This document shows, piece after piece, positions 35,304 through 43,330 of a DNA stretch of 64,000 bases (positions within the stretch are counted from its first letter, which is position 1; every line of letters begins with the position of its first letter). Source of the stretch: Planctomicrobium piriforme (GTDB lineage: Bacteria > Planctomycetota > Planctomycetia > Planctomycetales > Planctomycetaceae). The stretch spans positions 1 through 64,000 of the forward strand of contig NZ_FOQD01000012.1 of the NCBI RefSeq assembly GCF_900113665.1, in the 5' to 3' direction. Under the pieces are notes generated by a model that saw nothing but the letters and a program-made list of their open reading frames with translations, ran no database searches and was not told the DNA's origin. Both the position numbers and the translations under genes were made by a program.

Positions 35304-36680
35304 TTACGCTTCGTGCTCTGATTTCTCATTTCGTTCTGCCGGCCTTCTTCTTGCTCTGAGTTCTTCCAGCCGCTGCTTGATGTGCTGTTCGTGGCCGCGG
35401 TTGGTGGGTTCGTAATAGTGCTTCTCGACTCCCAGGTAATCCTGGTCCACCCAGCCGCCGGCGCCGCTGTGGGCGTATTGATACCCTTCCCCGTGGCCGA
35501 GTCGTTTGGCGCCGTGGTAGTGGCCGTCTTTGAGATGGACCGGAACCGGCACGACCCGTTGCTGTTTCACGTCTTCCATGGCGGCATCGATGGCCATGTA
35601 GGCGGCGTTCGACTTCGGGGCGCAGGCCAGGTAGGTCACCGCCTGACCGAGGATAATCCGGCATTCCGGCATCCCCACCCGTTCGGTCGCTTCGGCCGCG
35701 GCGTTCGCCAGGATCAGGGCCTGGGGGTCGGCATTGCCCACATCTTCAGACGCCAGAATCACGATCCGACGGGCAATGAACCGGGGATCTTCGCCCGCCA
35801 CCAACATTCTGGCGAGCCAGTAGAGCGCGGCATCGGGATCACTCCCGCGCATGCTTTTGATGAACGCACTGGTGACGTCGTAGTGCTGGTCCCCTTTGGC
35901 GTCGTAGAGAATGGCTTTCTTCTGGATGGATTCCTGTGCCACCTGCAGGTCGAAAGCTCCAGCCGGGACGGTTCCCTGTCCCCTGTCCCCTATCCCCTGC
36001 TGCAGCGACTTCACCCCGATCTCGAGTGCGGTTAATGCCCGTCGGGCGTCGCCATCGCAGATCTGAGCCAGGAAGTTCAGAGCTTCCTCAGTGGCGACAT
36101 CAGGCTTCTCGCCCAGTCCACGGTCTTTGTCGGTAAGGGCCCGTTTCAGCAATTGGAGAACATCGTCCGGCGTGAGGGCCTGAAATTCGAACACCTGACT
36201 CCGGCTGATAAGAGCCGAGGCGAGTGAGAAAAAAGGATTGGCCGTGGTCGCGGCGATGAGGCTGACGACGCCGGCTTCCACGTCCGGCAGCAGCACGTCC
36301 TGCTGCGTGCGGTTGAAATGGTGGAGTTCGTCCACGAAGAGAATAGTCCGCTCGCCGGTCGCGGCGAGCCGGTCACGAGCCTGATCGAGGGCCGCGCGGA
36401 GTTCTTTGACCCCCGCCGAGGCAGCGTTCAGCACGACGAAATGCGACTTCGTCTGTCGGGCGATCACCTCGCCGAGCGATGTCTTGCCGGTGCCTGGCGG
36501 CCCGTAGAAGATCATCGAGCCGAGACGGTCGGCCTTGAGCATCCTGCGCAGGAGCTTCCCTTCGCCGAGAAAATGTTGTTGGCCTGCGAACTCGTCGAGA
36601 GTGCGGGGGCGCATTCTGGCCGCCAGCGGCTTGGCGGCATCCGCACGTTTGCGTTCTTCCTGTTCAAACAACCCAGGCAT
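35304..36680 (-). CDS. rarA: Replication-associated recombination ATPase RarA
   Basis: 458 residues; AAGGAG at 7 nt supports MPGLFEQEERKR. AAA+ motifs: Walker A GPPGTGKTS, Walker B ILFVDELHHFNR, sensor 1 TTANPFFS and arginine region DGDARRALTALEI. The C-terminal MgsA domain (KGDQHYDVTSAFIKSMRGSD, LARMLVAGEDPRFIARRIV) defines RarA/MgsA, a clamp-loader-like ATPase acting at stalled replication forks. At about residue 235 there is an extra low-complexity segment, QQGIGDRGQGTVPAG, encoded by a GGGGACA-type heptamer repeat that is not part of the family. Confidence 0.93.
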   Translation of the reverse strand: MPGLFEQEERKRADAAKPLAARMRPRTLDEFAGQQHFLGEGKLLRRMLKADRLGSMIFYGPPGTGKTSLGEVIARQTKSHFVVLNAASAGVKELRAALDQARDRLAATGERTILFVDELHHFNRTQQDVLLPDVEAGVVSLIAATTANPFFSLASALISRSQVFEFQALTPDDVLQLLKRALTDKDRGLGEKPDVATEEALNFLAQICDGDARRALTALEIGVKSLQQGIGDRGQGTVPAGAFDLQVAQESIQKKAILYDAKGDQHYDVTSAFIKSMRGSDPDAALYWLARMLVAGEDPRFIARRIVILASEDVGNADPQALILANAAAEATERVGMPECRIILGQAVTYLACAPKSNAAYMAIDAAMEDVKQQRVVPVPVHLKDGHYHGAKRLGHGEGYQYAHSGAGGWVDQDYLGVEKHYYEPTNRGHEQHIKQRLEELRARRRPAERNEKSEHEA

Positions 36681-36708
36681 CAATGGCTCCTTTGGAGACA
36701 TTGTAGCG

Positions 36709-36785
36709 GTCAGCTATCAGCTTTCAGCTCTCAGCCGGGATCATTCAGAATTTGCTGACCGCTGATCGCTGACGGCTGATCGCTC
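36709..36785. repeat. Heptamer repeats (CAGCTNT / GCTGATC type)
   Basis: GGTCAGCTATCAGCTTTCAG and the complementary TGACCGCTGATCGCTGACGG flank the gap between rarA and the exonuclease gene and run into the exonuclease C-terminus. Confidence 0.7.
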
Positions 36786-37331
36786 TCTCCACTCCTTCAG
36801 CATGTTGCAGAACATCGCTCCTTGCTCGATCGCGTCGTCGAGGGCGTCGTGCGTGTGAGGGAGTTTGTCGAACCAGCGTCGAGGCATGTTCCGTTTGGTT
36901 GCCTCGCGATATTCCGTCTTCAACAGTGCCATCGCAAACGTCTTGATGTCGAGCGCGGAGAATGAGAAGGGGCTCTCACCTGCGAAGCGGATGAGGTACC
37001 AGTACACGAACGTGAAATCGAAACCGGCCGGATAGCCCACGAACACTCTCGAACCTGGCAATGACTTCAGCCAGTCGGCATATCGCGGCATTACGATCTC
37101 TGGCGGCTCGACGTTCTCACGCGTCTTGTTGAATGCGCGGCGATTGCGATCCCACCATGCCATCGTGTCAGGATGGCCGCTGGCGTCGGGCAGCGTTTCA
37201 AGATTTGCCTTGAACGTTGCGACCAGTGTTTTGTCTGGCAGAAAAGCAGCCGATCCGATGCTGAGCATCGAGTGCGGACCAGGAATAGGACCATCTGTTT
37301 CGACATCGGTACTGATGTAGATTTCAGGCAT
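36741..37331 (-). CDS. 3'-5' exonuclease-like protein (DEDD fold)
   Basis: 196 residues. The exonuclease I motif is ISTDVETDGP (Asp and Glu), motif II lies around GYPAGFDFTFVYW and motif III is HTHDALDDAIEQG, giving the DEDDh-type metal-binding set. It probably degrades DNA or RNA 3' ends; the specific role is unknown. The last 14 residues (RSAVSDQRSANSE) are translated heptamer repeat, so the native C-terminus is likely near KEWRE. It is the last leftward gene before the parS cluster. Confidence 0.75.
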   Translation of the reverse strand: MPEIYISTDVETDGPIPGPHSMLSIGSAAFLPDKTLVATFKANLETLPDASGHPDTMAWWDRNRRAFNKTRENVEPPEIVMPRYADWLKSLPGSRVFVGYPAGFDFTFVYWYLIRFAGESPFSFSALDIKTFAMALLKTEYREATKRNMPRRWFDKLPHTHDALDDAIEQGAMFCNMLKEWRERSAVSDQRSANSE

Positions 37332-37340
37332 GCAGTGAGG

Positions 37341-37389
37341 GTTGAAGGTTGAAGGTTGAAGGTTGAAGGTTGAAGGTTGAAGGTTGAAG
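37341..37389. repeat. Perfect heptamer array (GTTGAAG)x7
   Basis: Seven exact copies of GTTGAAG, directly before the parS sites. This is the least diverged heptamer array in the window. Confidence 0.95.
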
Positions 37390-37408
37390 GGCGCGCGGGG
37401 CGTTGAGT

Positions 37409-37424
37409 CGTTCCACGTGAAACA
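37409..37424. other. parS: parS site 1 (one mismatch)
   Basis: CGTTCCACGTGAAACA matches the ParB centromere consensus TGTTNCACGTGAAACA at 15 of 16 positions (C for T at position 1). Confidence 0.8.
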
Positions 37425-37487
37425 CGTGCATGCTCACTGCCGTTGATGCGCGTGATGACTCGTTGTTCGTGGAACTTGATCGTTGAT

Positions 37488-37503
37488 CGTTTCACATGAA
37501 ACG
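37488..37503. other. parS: parS-like site 2 (diverged)
   Basis: CGTTTCACATGAAACG keeps both GTTTCA and TGAAAC arms; the central CACGTG is CACATG and the outer bases are C/G. Confidence 0.6.
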
Positions 37504-37568
37504 GTCACGGGCAGTTGAACTGTCAACGCGACATGACGGCTCACTCTCAACACGCCAGTCACACAAAC

Positions 37569-37584
37569 TGTTTCACGTGAAACA
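37569..37584. other. parS: parS site 3 (exact consensus)
   Basis: TGTTTCACGTGAAACA is an exact match to the conserved bacterial parS sequence, 4.1 kb from the parB gene. Confidence 0.93.
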
Positions 37585-37624
37585 AGGAAGCGATCAGTGA
37601 TCAGCCGTCAGCAACACGACGCCT

Positions 37625-37705
37625 GGATTTTCCTCAACGATCAACTCTCAACGCTCAACGCCTTCCACACTAGACACTCATCACTCAACACTCAACACTC
37701 TGTCC
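37625..37705. repeat. CTCAACN heptamer array before the glycosyltransferase gene
   Basis: Repeats such as GATCAACTCTCAACGCTCAA and CACTCAACACTCAACACTC run to 5 bp before the ATG; no ribosome-binding site is visible in between. Confidence 0.75.
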
Positions 37706-37706
37706 A

Positions 37707-39566
37707 ATGTCTCGCGACTCGATCACTCTGTTGGTGCTGCTGGCCGTTGCCTTCGCGCTGCGCGCATGGAATGCCGCGCACATGTCGGTCGAGCACTTCG
37801 ATGAAGGGGTGTATGCAGCGAACCTCTTCTCAAATGGTCGCTACCCGTTCCGCGAGTTGTACGCGCCGCCGCTGCTGCCGGCGGTCTTGGAATGGACTCT
37901 GATTTTCTCTGCCACCGCGCTGCAGAGTGTGATGTGGGTGAACGTCGTGCTGGGGACGGCGCTGGTCGCGGCGGTGTGGTGGACGACAAGGGAGTTGAGT
38001 GTTGAGTGTCGAGTGTTGAGTGGGGGGAGAGTCGAGAGTCCAGAGTCGAGAGTCCAGAGCCGGATGCAGCACACGAGCTCTCGAATCATCCCTGACACTC
38101 AACGCTCAACGCTCAGCACTCAACCATCCCTCATCGCGGCCACGCTCGTCGCCTTCAGTGACATCTTCATTCAGTACTCGCGGGCAGCGCTGACCGATGT
38201 GCCGGTCTGCTTGTGGATCACGCTGGCGGTCGGCGCGGGGGTGAAGTGGTTTCGCTCGGGAAGTCGTGGATGGCTGGCCGGGGCTTGTGTCGCGACCGCA
38301 CTCGCCTGGTGGACGAAGTACAACGGGTGGCTGCCGCTGGCGATTCTGGGAGCAGGTGCTGGCGGGTGGATTGTGTTTTCGCGGCCTGACCGGACATCGT
38401 CAGTACAGACACTTTTTCGCTGGGGGCTGGTTGCTGTCGGTGCATTCCTGCTCTGGTTTCCCTGCCTGAACGACCTGCAGCAATATGGCGGCTACGCGGC
38501 GGTGAGCGCGAATCACGCCGGGTATGTCGTGGGTCTCAGCGGCTGGATTCCCTCCGCGCTGCGGCACCTGGAAGTGGACCGGTTCTACACCTGTCTGTCG
38601 ACGGCGTGTGGATTGGGACTGGCGGCGATGCTGGCCTTGTCGGCAGGCGCGATCGATGCGGGTTCATCGACTCGATCAACGCTTGTGCGGCTCGTGATCG
38701 CCGCAGTCGTAGCGGCGCTGATAGCGACCGTAACCGTCTTCACAGGCAGTCTGCCGGTGCTGGGAATCCTGGCGGCGGCGGGGCTGTCTGCCTGGCCTGC
38801 TCCTGTGGGACAGACGCCGGAAGAACGCCAAAGTTCTCAACTCGGGCGCTGGATTCTGGCCGCGTGGATCATCGGCCTACTCGTTGCGACGCCGACCTAT
38901 CGCCCCTATCCGCGGCTGATACTGCCGTTGCTGACGGCTCTGTCGATCGGGGCTGGCGTGGGAATTTCTGTTCTCGCCGGATGGTTCAACTCGCGGCTGT
39001 TCGCTGTGAAACAGTCTCTCGCTGATGGTTCAGCCTTGACTGTCGAGCGACCGTGGACAGGATGGTTGGCTCCGGTTTTTGTGTGCCTTGCGGGAGTCAC
39101 AGCGGTGGCAGGGACGATGGTGTTCCACCCCTCGGCCTGGCAGGATCGACGAGGGCTGGAGTGGATTGCCGGGCAGATCATTGTCAGCATCCAGAAGGAT
39201 CTCCCGAATCAACCGCCCTCCACTTTGAACGGCGTTCGCGCTGTGATCTACGTCGCCGGCGAGCCGGCTTTATTCGATCACCTGTCGGCGCTGTCAGGTA
39301 ACAAGCAGCGTTTCGTGTTCCTGCCTACGGCGGATTTCAGCCCCTTGAAGTCCGCCGACGGCCCAAGGGTTCCCACCTATCTCGTGAGCGGCCCGCACGT
39401 CGTCGCTGAGTCGGCTGACGGATCGCCCAGCGTTGCCGGAGCGAGGCTGATCGATAAATATGAATACCGCCCGAGCGATCTGGTGTTGCTGGACGAACAC
39501 CCCCCAGCGGTGCTGAAAAAACTTCCGCCGGCGGCGATTCTGTTGTGGACCCAGAAAACTCCGTAG
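37707..39566 (+). CDS. GT-C (family 39-like) membrane glycosyltransferase
   Basis: 619 residues, about 11 TM segments. The first loop has the acidic GT-C motif in VEHFDEGVYAANL, as in PMT/ArnT-like enzymes that move sugars from polyprenyl-phosphate donors on the outer face of the inner membrane. The C-terminal 110 residues form a soluble domain. Residues about 95-140 (ELSVECRVLSGGRVESPES and following) are encoded by heptamer repeats and look like an insertion in an extracytoplasmic or cytoplasmic loop. Acceptor and donor are unknown. The start is fixed only by the frame. Confidence 0.75.
   Translation: MSRDSITLLVLLAVAFALRAWNAAHMSVEHFDEGVYAANLFSNGRYPFRELYAPPLLPAVLEWTLIFSATALQSVMWVNVVLGTALVAAVWWTTRELSVECRVLSGGRVESPESRVQSRMQHTSSRIIPDTQRSTLSTQPSLIAATLVAFSDIFIQYSRAALTDVPVCLWITLAVGAGVKWFRSGSRGWLAGACVATALAWWTKYNGWLPLAILGAGAGGWIVFSRPDRTSSVQTLFRWGLVAVGAFLLWFPCLNDLQQYGGYAAVSANHAGYVVGLSGWIPSALRHLEVDRFYTCLSTACGLGLAAMLALSAGAIDAGSSTRSTLVRLVIAAVVAALIATVTVFTGSLPVLGILAAAGLSAWPAPVGQTPEERQSSQLGRWILAAWIIGLLVATPTYRPYPRLILPLLTALSIGAGVGISVLAGWFNSRLFAVKQSLADGSALTVERPWTGWLAPVFVCLAGVTAVAGTMVFHPSAWQDRRGLEWIAGQIIVSIQKDLPNQPPSTLNGVRAVIYVAGEPALFDHLSALSGNKQRFVFLPTADFSPLKSADGPRVPTYLVSGPHVVAESADGSPSVAGARLIDKYEYRPSDLVLLDEHPPAVLKKLPPAAILLWTQKTP
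37989..38121. repeat. Heptamer repeats inside the glycosyltransferase coding sequence
   Basis: GAGTTGAGTGTTGAGTGTCG, GAGAGTCCAGAGTCGAGAGTC and CACTCAACGCTCAACGCTCAG units occupy 130 bp of the reading frame without breaking it. Confidence 0.8.
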
Positions 39567-39611
39567 CGCACCGGCGATGTGTCGGGGCCTTGGATTCAAG
39601 GAATGAGAGAG

Positions 39612-41147
39612 ATGTCACTCAAGCTGCTCACACTGTTATCGTTGATCCTGATCTGGATCGCGATCCTGACTCAGGCCGCCCCAGCTGCTGACCGGCCCAA
39701 TGTCGTCGTCATGCTGGTGGACGACATGGGCATCATGGATACGTCGGTTCCCTTTCTGACCGATGCGAACGGCCAACCGCAGCGCTATCCCCTCAACGAC
39801 TTTTACCGGACGCCGAACATGGAGCGGCTCGCGCCGGACGGCATCCGCTTCAGCAATTTCTATGCGATGAGCGTTTGCTCGCCGACCCGAGTCTCGATCA
39901 TGACCGGGCAGAATGCGGCCCGTCACCACACGACCAACTGGATCAATCCCGACCAGAATAATGGCGGACCCCGAGGCCCTGCCGACTGGAACTGGCGCGG
40001 ATTAGGTTCGGCGAATATGACTCTCCCCCGTCTCCTGCAGGCCGCCGGGTATCGCACGATTCAGGTCGGCAAAGGGCATTTCGGCCCGCGGGAAGCCGAA
40101 GGAGCGGACCCCAGGTCGCTGGGGTTCGACGTCAAAATCGGGGGCGATGCCATGGGGCAGCCGGGAAGTTATTTGGGCGAAGAGAACTATGGCGCCGGCG
40201 GAAAACGGGCCAGTCGCGCTGTTCCGGATCTGGAGAAGTATCACGGGACGAAGACGTTTCTGACCTCGGCTTTGACATTGGAGGCGGAGGCCCAGATCGA
40301 TCAGGCCGTGGCCGACAAGAAGCCGTTCTTCCTCTATTTTGCTCAGTATGCGGTGCATGCTCCATTTCAGTCCGACCCGCGTTTCGCCGCTCATTATGAG
40401 CAGTCCGGCAAACCGGCAAATGCTCAGGCATTCGCGGCGCTGGTCGAGGGCATGGATGAATCCCTGGGCGAGATTCTGAAGCATTTGAAGTCGCTGGGGA
40501 TTGCGGACAACACGGTGATCTTCTTCCTGGGAGACAACGGTACCGACGCCCCGTTGGGGAATCCTCATGACATCGCCTGTGCTGCTCCACTGCGGGGGAA
40601 AAAGGGCTCACATTATGAGGGGGGAGTTCGCGTCCCTTTCATCGCGGCCTGGGCACAGCCCAACCCCGATGCTCCCGCCCAGAAGTCGTTCCCCATTGCA
40701 CGCGGCGCCATCCAGTCGCAGGCGGCGGCGGTGATGGATCTGTTCCCGACGATCCTTGAACTTGCTCAAGTTCCAGTTCCTGCGGGAGTCGTCGTGGACG
40801 GCAAGCCGCTCAATAAGCTTCTGACCGGAGTGAAGGACGATTCACGGGCCGAGACGTTCCTGATGCACTATCCCCACAGCCCGCACCGGAGCGATTACTT
40901 CACGCTGTACCGCGAGGGTGACTGGAAAGTGATCTACCATTATTTCCCCAGTCCAGCGTCGAGCGGATCGCACTATCAACTTTTCAATCTCGCGACGGAC
41001 CCCTCTGAGTCAGACAACCTGGCCGAGCGGGAACCGATGCAATTGCGATCGATGATGCAACAACTCGCCGCAAGTCTGAAGGAACATGACGCTCAGTACC
41101 CAGTCGACAGACAGACCGGACAGCCGGCGTTGCCAGTGATTCCTTGA
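39612..41147 (+). CDS. Secreted sulfatase (arylsulfatase family)
   Basis: 511 residues from the ATG nine nt after AAGGA; ATGs 3 and 11 codons upstream are less well placed. The signal peptide (LLTLLSLILIWIAILTQAAPA) is followed by NVVVMLVDDMG, the metal-binding start of sulfatases. The active site CSPTR (Cys89) is the C-X-P-X-R motif whose cysteine becomes formylglycine. GKGHFG, FFLGDNGTDAP and a KGSHYEGGVRVP-like stretch follow the family order. It should remove sulfate esters from polysaccharides such as algal glycans; substrate unknown. No formylglycine-generating enzyme is in the window. Confidence 0.92.
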   Translation: MSLKLLTLLSLILIWIAILTQAAPAADRPNVVVMLVDDMGIMDTSVPFLTDANGQPQRYPLNDFYRTPNMERLAPDGIRFSNFYAMSVCSPTRVSIMTGQNAARHHTTNWINPDQNNGGPRGPADWNWRGLGSANMTLPRLLQAAGYRTIQVGKGHFGPREAEGADPRSLGFDVKIGGDAMGQPGSYLGEENYGAGGKRASRAVPDLEKYHGTKTFLTSALTLEAEAQIDQAVADKKPFFLYFAQYAVHAPFQSDPRFAAHYEQSGKPANAQAFAALVEGMDESLGEILKHLKSLGIADNTVIFFLGDNGTDAPLGNPHDIACAAPLRGKKGSHYEGGVRVPFIAAWAQPNPDAPAQKSFPIARGAIQSQAAAVMDLFPTILELAQVPVPAGVVVDGKPLNKLLTGVKDDSRAETFLMHYPHSPHRSDYFTLYREGDWKVIYHYFPSPASSGSHYQLFNLATDPSESDNLAEREPMQLRSMMQQLAASLKEHDAQYPVDRQTGQPALPVIP

Positions 41148-41700
41148 AGCGAAGAAGGGGAACCACGGAAGGCACAGAGTCCACGGAAGTGAAATATTCT
41201 CGCTGCAAACTCGACAGGGGCATTCCCTCTGCTCCAGGCGAACCAAAGCGACAGCCTGTTCCAAGCTCTTTCCCTCTCGGTGACTCAGCGTCTCTGCGCG
41301 AGATTCTCTTCTAAATTCCGGAGAACACACTCGCTGACGCTTCGAACTCTGAAGCTCCGTGATCTCCGTGCCTTCCGTGGTTCCTCTTCTGTCCCCGCGC
41401 CTCCGGGTTAAGTGAAAACCGTCCACTGCGCGGAATTTTCGGTCGAAATCGGGAACTCTTCCCCGGCTACCCAGGTTTTGCAGTTCCTCTGGCTGTCAGG
41501 GATTGAGGCGAGCCTGGAAAAGAAAGCGCAACCGGCGCGACCGGAATGGAGAGAGGTCGAATTCCCTGCCGAGAATAGAGCGAGCCGGGAGTGTGAAGTT
41601 GCTCCCGGATGAAGGGCAGCACCTGCAAGAATTGCCGGCTGCCCCCGACAGCGGAGTCTGTCGGTGATCAGTACGAGTCTGTACGGAGACGGACAATCCC
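41148..41700. other. 553-bp intergenic region with CCACGGA-type repeats
   Basis: AACCACGGAAGGCACAGAG (41160-41178) and, inverted, CCGTGCCTTCCGTGGTTCC (near 41367-41385) flank the GCGTCTCTGCGCGAGA phrase also seen near 6600. A short open frame at 41412-41612 has no supporting features. The parB promoter lies near the right end. Confidence 0.55.
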
Positions 41701-42816
41701 ATGAGCGATACCGCCACGATGCCCCCGCAACGACGCCTCGGCCGCGGACTTTCCGCCCTGCTGGGAGGAGGCGGACCTGCCTTTAACGAGAGCGCCCAGG
41801 AACTGAATTCGGAACTGCGGCAGATTCCCACCGCGGAACTGACCTCGAACCCGTTCCAGCCCCGGCAGCATTTCGATGCCGAAGCCCTCGGCGAACTCTC
41901 GGCCAGTATTAAGGAACACGGCATTCTCCAGCCGCTGCTGGTTCGGGAAGTGAACGGCGGTTTCCAGCTGATCGCCGGCGAGCGGCGCTGGCAGGCGGCC
42001 CAGAAGGCCGGACTCGTCACCGTCCCCTGCCGCGTCGTCGATGTCGTCGACAAAACGGCTTGCGAATTCGCCCTCGAAGAAAACCTGAAACGGAAAGACC
42101 TCAGCGACCTCGAGAAGGCGCAGGCGTTCCGCGACTATATTCAGCAGTTCGAGTGCTCGATCGAAGAGCTCTCCAAGCAGCTCAGCATGAGCCGTTCGGC
42201 CGTCAGCAATATGCTGCGTCTGCTCGACCTGCCGGCCCCGGTCAAGAAGGCTCTCAACTCCGGCCGCATTTCCGCCGGTCACGCCCGGGCACTGCTGTCT
42301 CTTCCGGAAGCGGAACAGCTCGAAATGTCAGGCCGGATTCAGGCCGAACAGATGACGGTGCGTCAGGTCGAAGCGGCAGTGAAGAAACTGCTCGGACGCG
42401 ACACTCCGGTCGAAGCCGCCCCCGTCACCGAAGCGCAGGCTCCGCAGGGTGAAGGCCAGCCCGGCGAACAGGCTCAGCACCAGCACGACGTCGGTCATGT
42501 CGAAAATCACTCCGGCGAACATCATCATCAGGGTGAACACCAACAGGGTGAGCACCACCACGGCGAACAGCACCACGGTCACCATGAGGGGCAACACCAG
42601 CATGGTGATCAGCACCCGCAGACGATTCCCATTTCGGAAGGGGAATCACACCGCACGCATCACGTTGAATCTCTGGAAAACCAGTTGCGGGATCTGCTGG
42701 GGGTCCGGGTGGAGATTCACCTGAATTCTAAAGACAGCGGCCAGATCGTGGTCTCGTTCGGGAATAACGACGAGTTCGAACGCATTCTGGGAACCCTGCG
42801 TCGCAACGCCGCGTAA
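41701..42816 (+). CDS. parB: Chromosome partitioning protein ParB with histidine-rich linker
   Basis: 371 residues. The N-terminal CTPase/arginine region (NPFQPRQHFDAEALGELSAS, IAGERRWQAAQKAG, ALEENLKRKDLSDLEKAQAF) and the HTH (IEELSKQLSMSRSAVSNMLR) define ParB/Spo0J. It binds parS, spreads as a CTP-dependent clamp and works with ParA and SMC. Between the HTH domain and the C-terminal dimer domain (LENQLRDLLGVRVEIHLNSK) residues 259-304 contain 18 histidines mixed with Gly, Glu and Gln, which is unusual for ParB. GGAGACGG precedes the ATG. No parA is present nearby; the matching parS sites are 4 kb upstream. Confidence 0.95.
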   Translation: MSDTATMPPQRRLGRGLSALLGGGGPAFNESAQELNSELRQIPTAELTSNPFQPRQHFDAEALGELSASIKEHGILQPLLVREVNGGFQLIAGERRWQAAQKAGLVTVPCRVVDVVDKTACEFALEENLKRKDLSDLEKAQAFRDYIQQFECSIEELSKQLSMSRSAVSNMLRLLDLPAPVKKALNSGRISAGHARALLSLPEAEQLEMSGRIQAEQMTVRQVEAAVKKLLGRDTPVEAAPVTEAQAPQGEGQPGEQAQHQHDVGHVENHSGEHHHQGEHQQGEHHHGEQHHGHHEGQHQHGDQHPQTIPISEGESHRTHHVESLENQLRDLLGVRVEIHLNSKDSGQIVVSFGNNDEFERILGTLRRNAA

Positions 42817-42839
42817 TCGCAAACCGGATTTTGAACAGG

Positions 42840-42868
42840 AACGCCCGCCCTCATCCGGCGGGCGTTTT
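42840..42868 (+). terminator. parB terminator
   Basis: AACGCCCGCC (42840-42849) pairs with GGCGGGCGTT (42857-42866) around a 7-nt loop, then TT. Confidence 0.9.
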
Positions 42869-42887
42869 CGTTTCATGTGTGGGATCA

Positions 42888-43122
42888 GCGTTGGCGGCGT
42901 CCCGGACGCCAACGCAATTTGAAGTTAAGCTTTTAGTAACGTCGACAGTTTTTCCGCCTGTCTGAGCGTCCGAGACAATTTTCAGGGCAACCTCAATGGG
43001 GCATTGTCCCGGACACTGAAACTTCGCTGCTCAAATAGGTTGGATATCGTCTGACAATGCCACATCAAGTGTCCGGGACAATTGAGTGTGGTCGAAACTG
43101 CCCGAAAGCGTCCGGGACGCTT
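42888..43122. repeat. Cluster of GTCCGGGAC REP-like elements
   Basis: Units: a GCGTTGGC/GCCAACGC hairpin with GTCCCGGAC centre (42888-42915); AGCGTCCGAGACAAT (42965-42979); ATTGTCCCGGACACT (43003-43017); AGTGTCCGGGACAAT (43068-43082), an exact inverse of the previous unit; and the near-palindrome AAGCGTCCGGGACGCTT (43106-43122). No gene is visible between parB and greA. Confidence 0.75.
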
Positions 43123-43265
43123 CCCTGGGCGTCGTCTCGATTCCGCGGGGCAGTCGGGGCCCTTTCCGATGGACTTCCGCAGGCAATTTCGTTAACACAG
43201 AGTGAGCACGGGACGCGACCTGAGTCGTGGCCCGTTTATTTTTCATCGCTTCCAAACTGCGCCGC

Positions 43266-43293
43266 CCCCACGAGCCATCGCTCGTGGGGTTTC
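43266..43293 (+). terminator. Terminator-like hairpin in the greA leader
   Basis: CCCCACGAGC (43266-43275) and GCTCGTGGGG (43280-43289) around CATC, followed by TTTC. Standing 40 bp before greA it could be an attenuator or end upstream transcription. Confidence 0.6.
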
Positions 43294-43330
43294 GCTTCGC
43301 ATACGACTGATTTCTGAGACGGGTAGAGAG

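Noticed and set aside
37341..37389. CRISPR-like array
   Set aside because: Units are 7 bp without spacers and no cas genes are present; it is a simple tandem repeat.
42449..42615. Separate small genes in other frames of the parB His-rich segment
   Set aside because: They are frame-shifted readings of the same CAC/CAT-GGT-GAA repeats.
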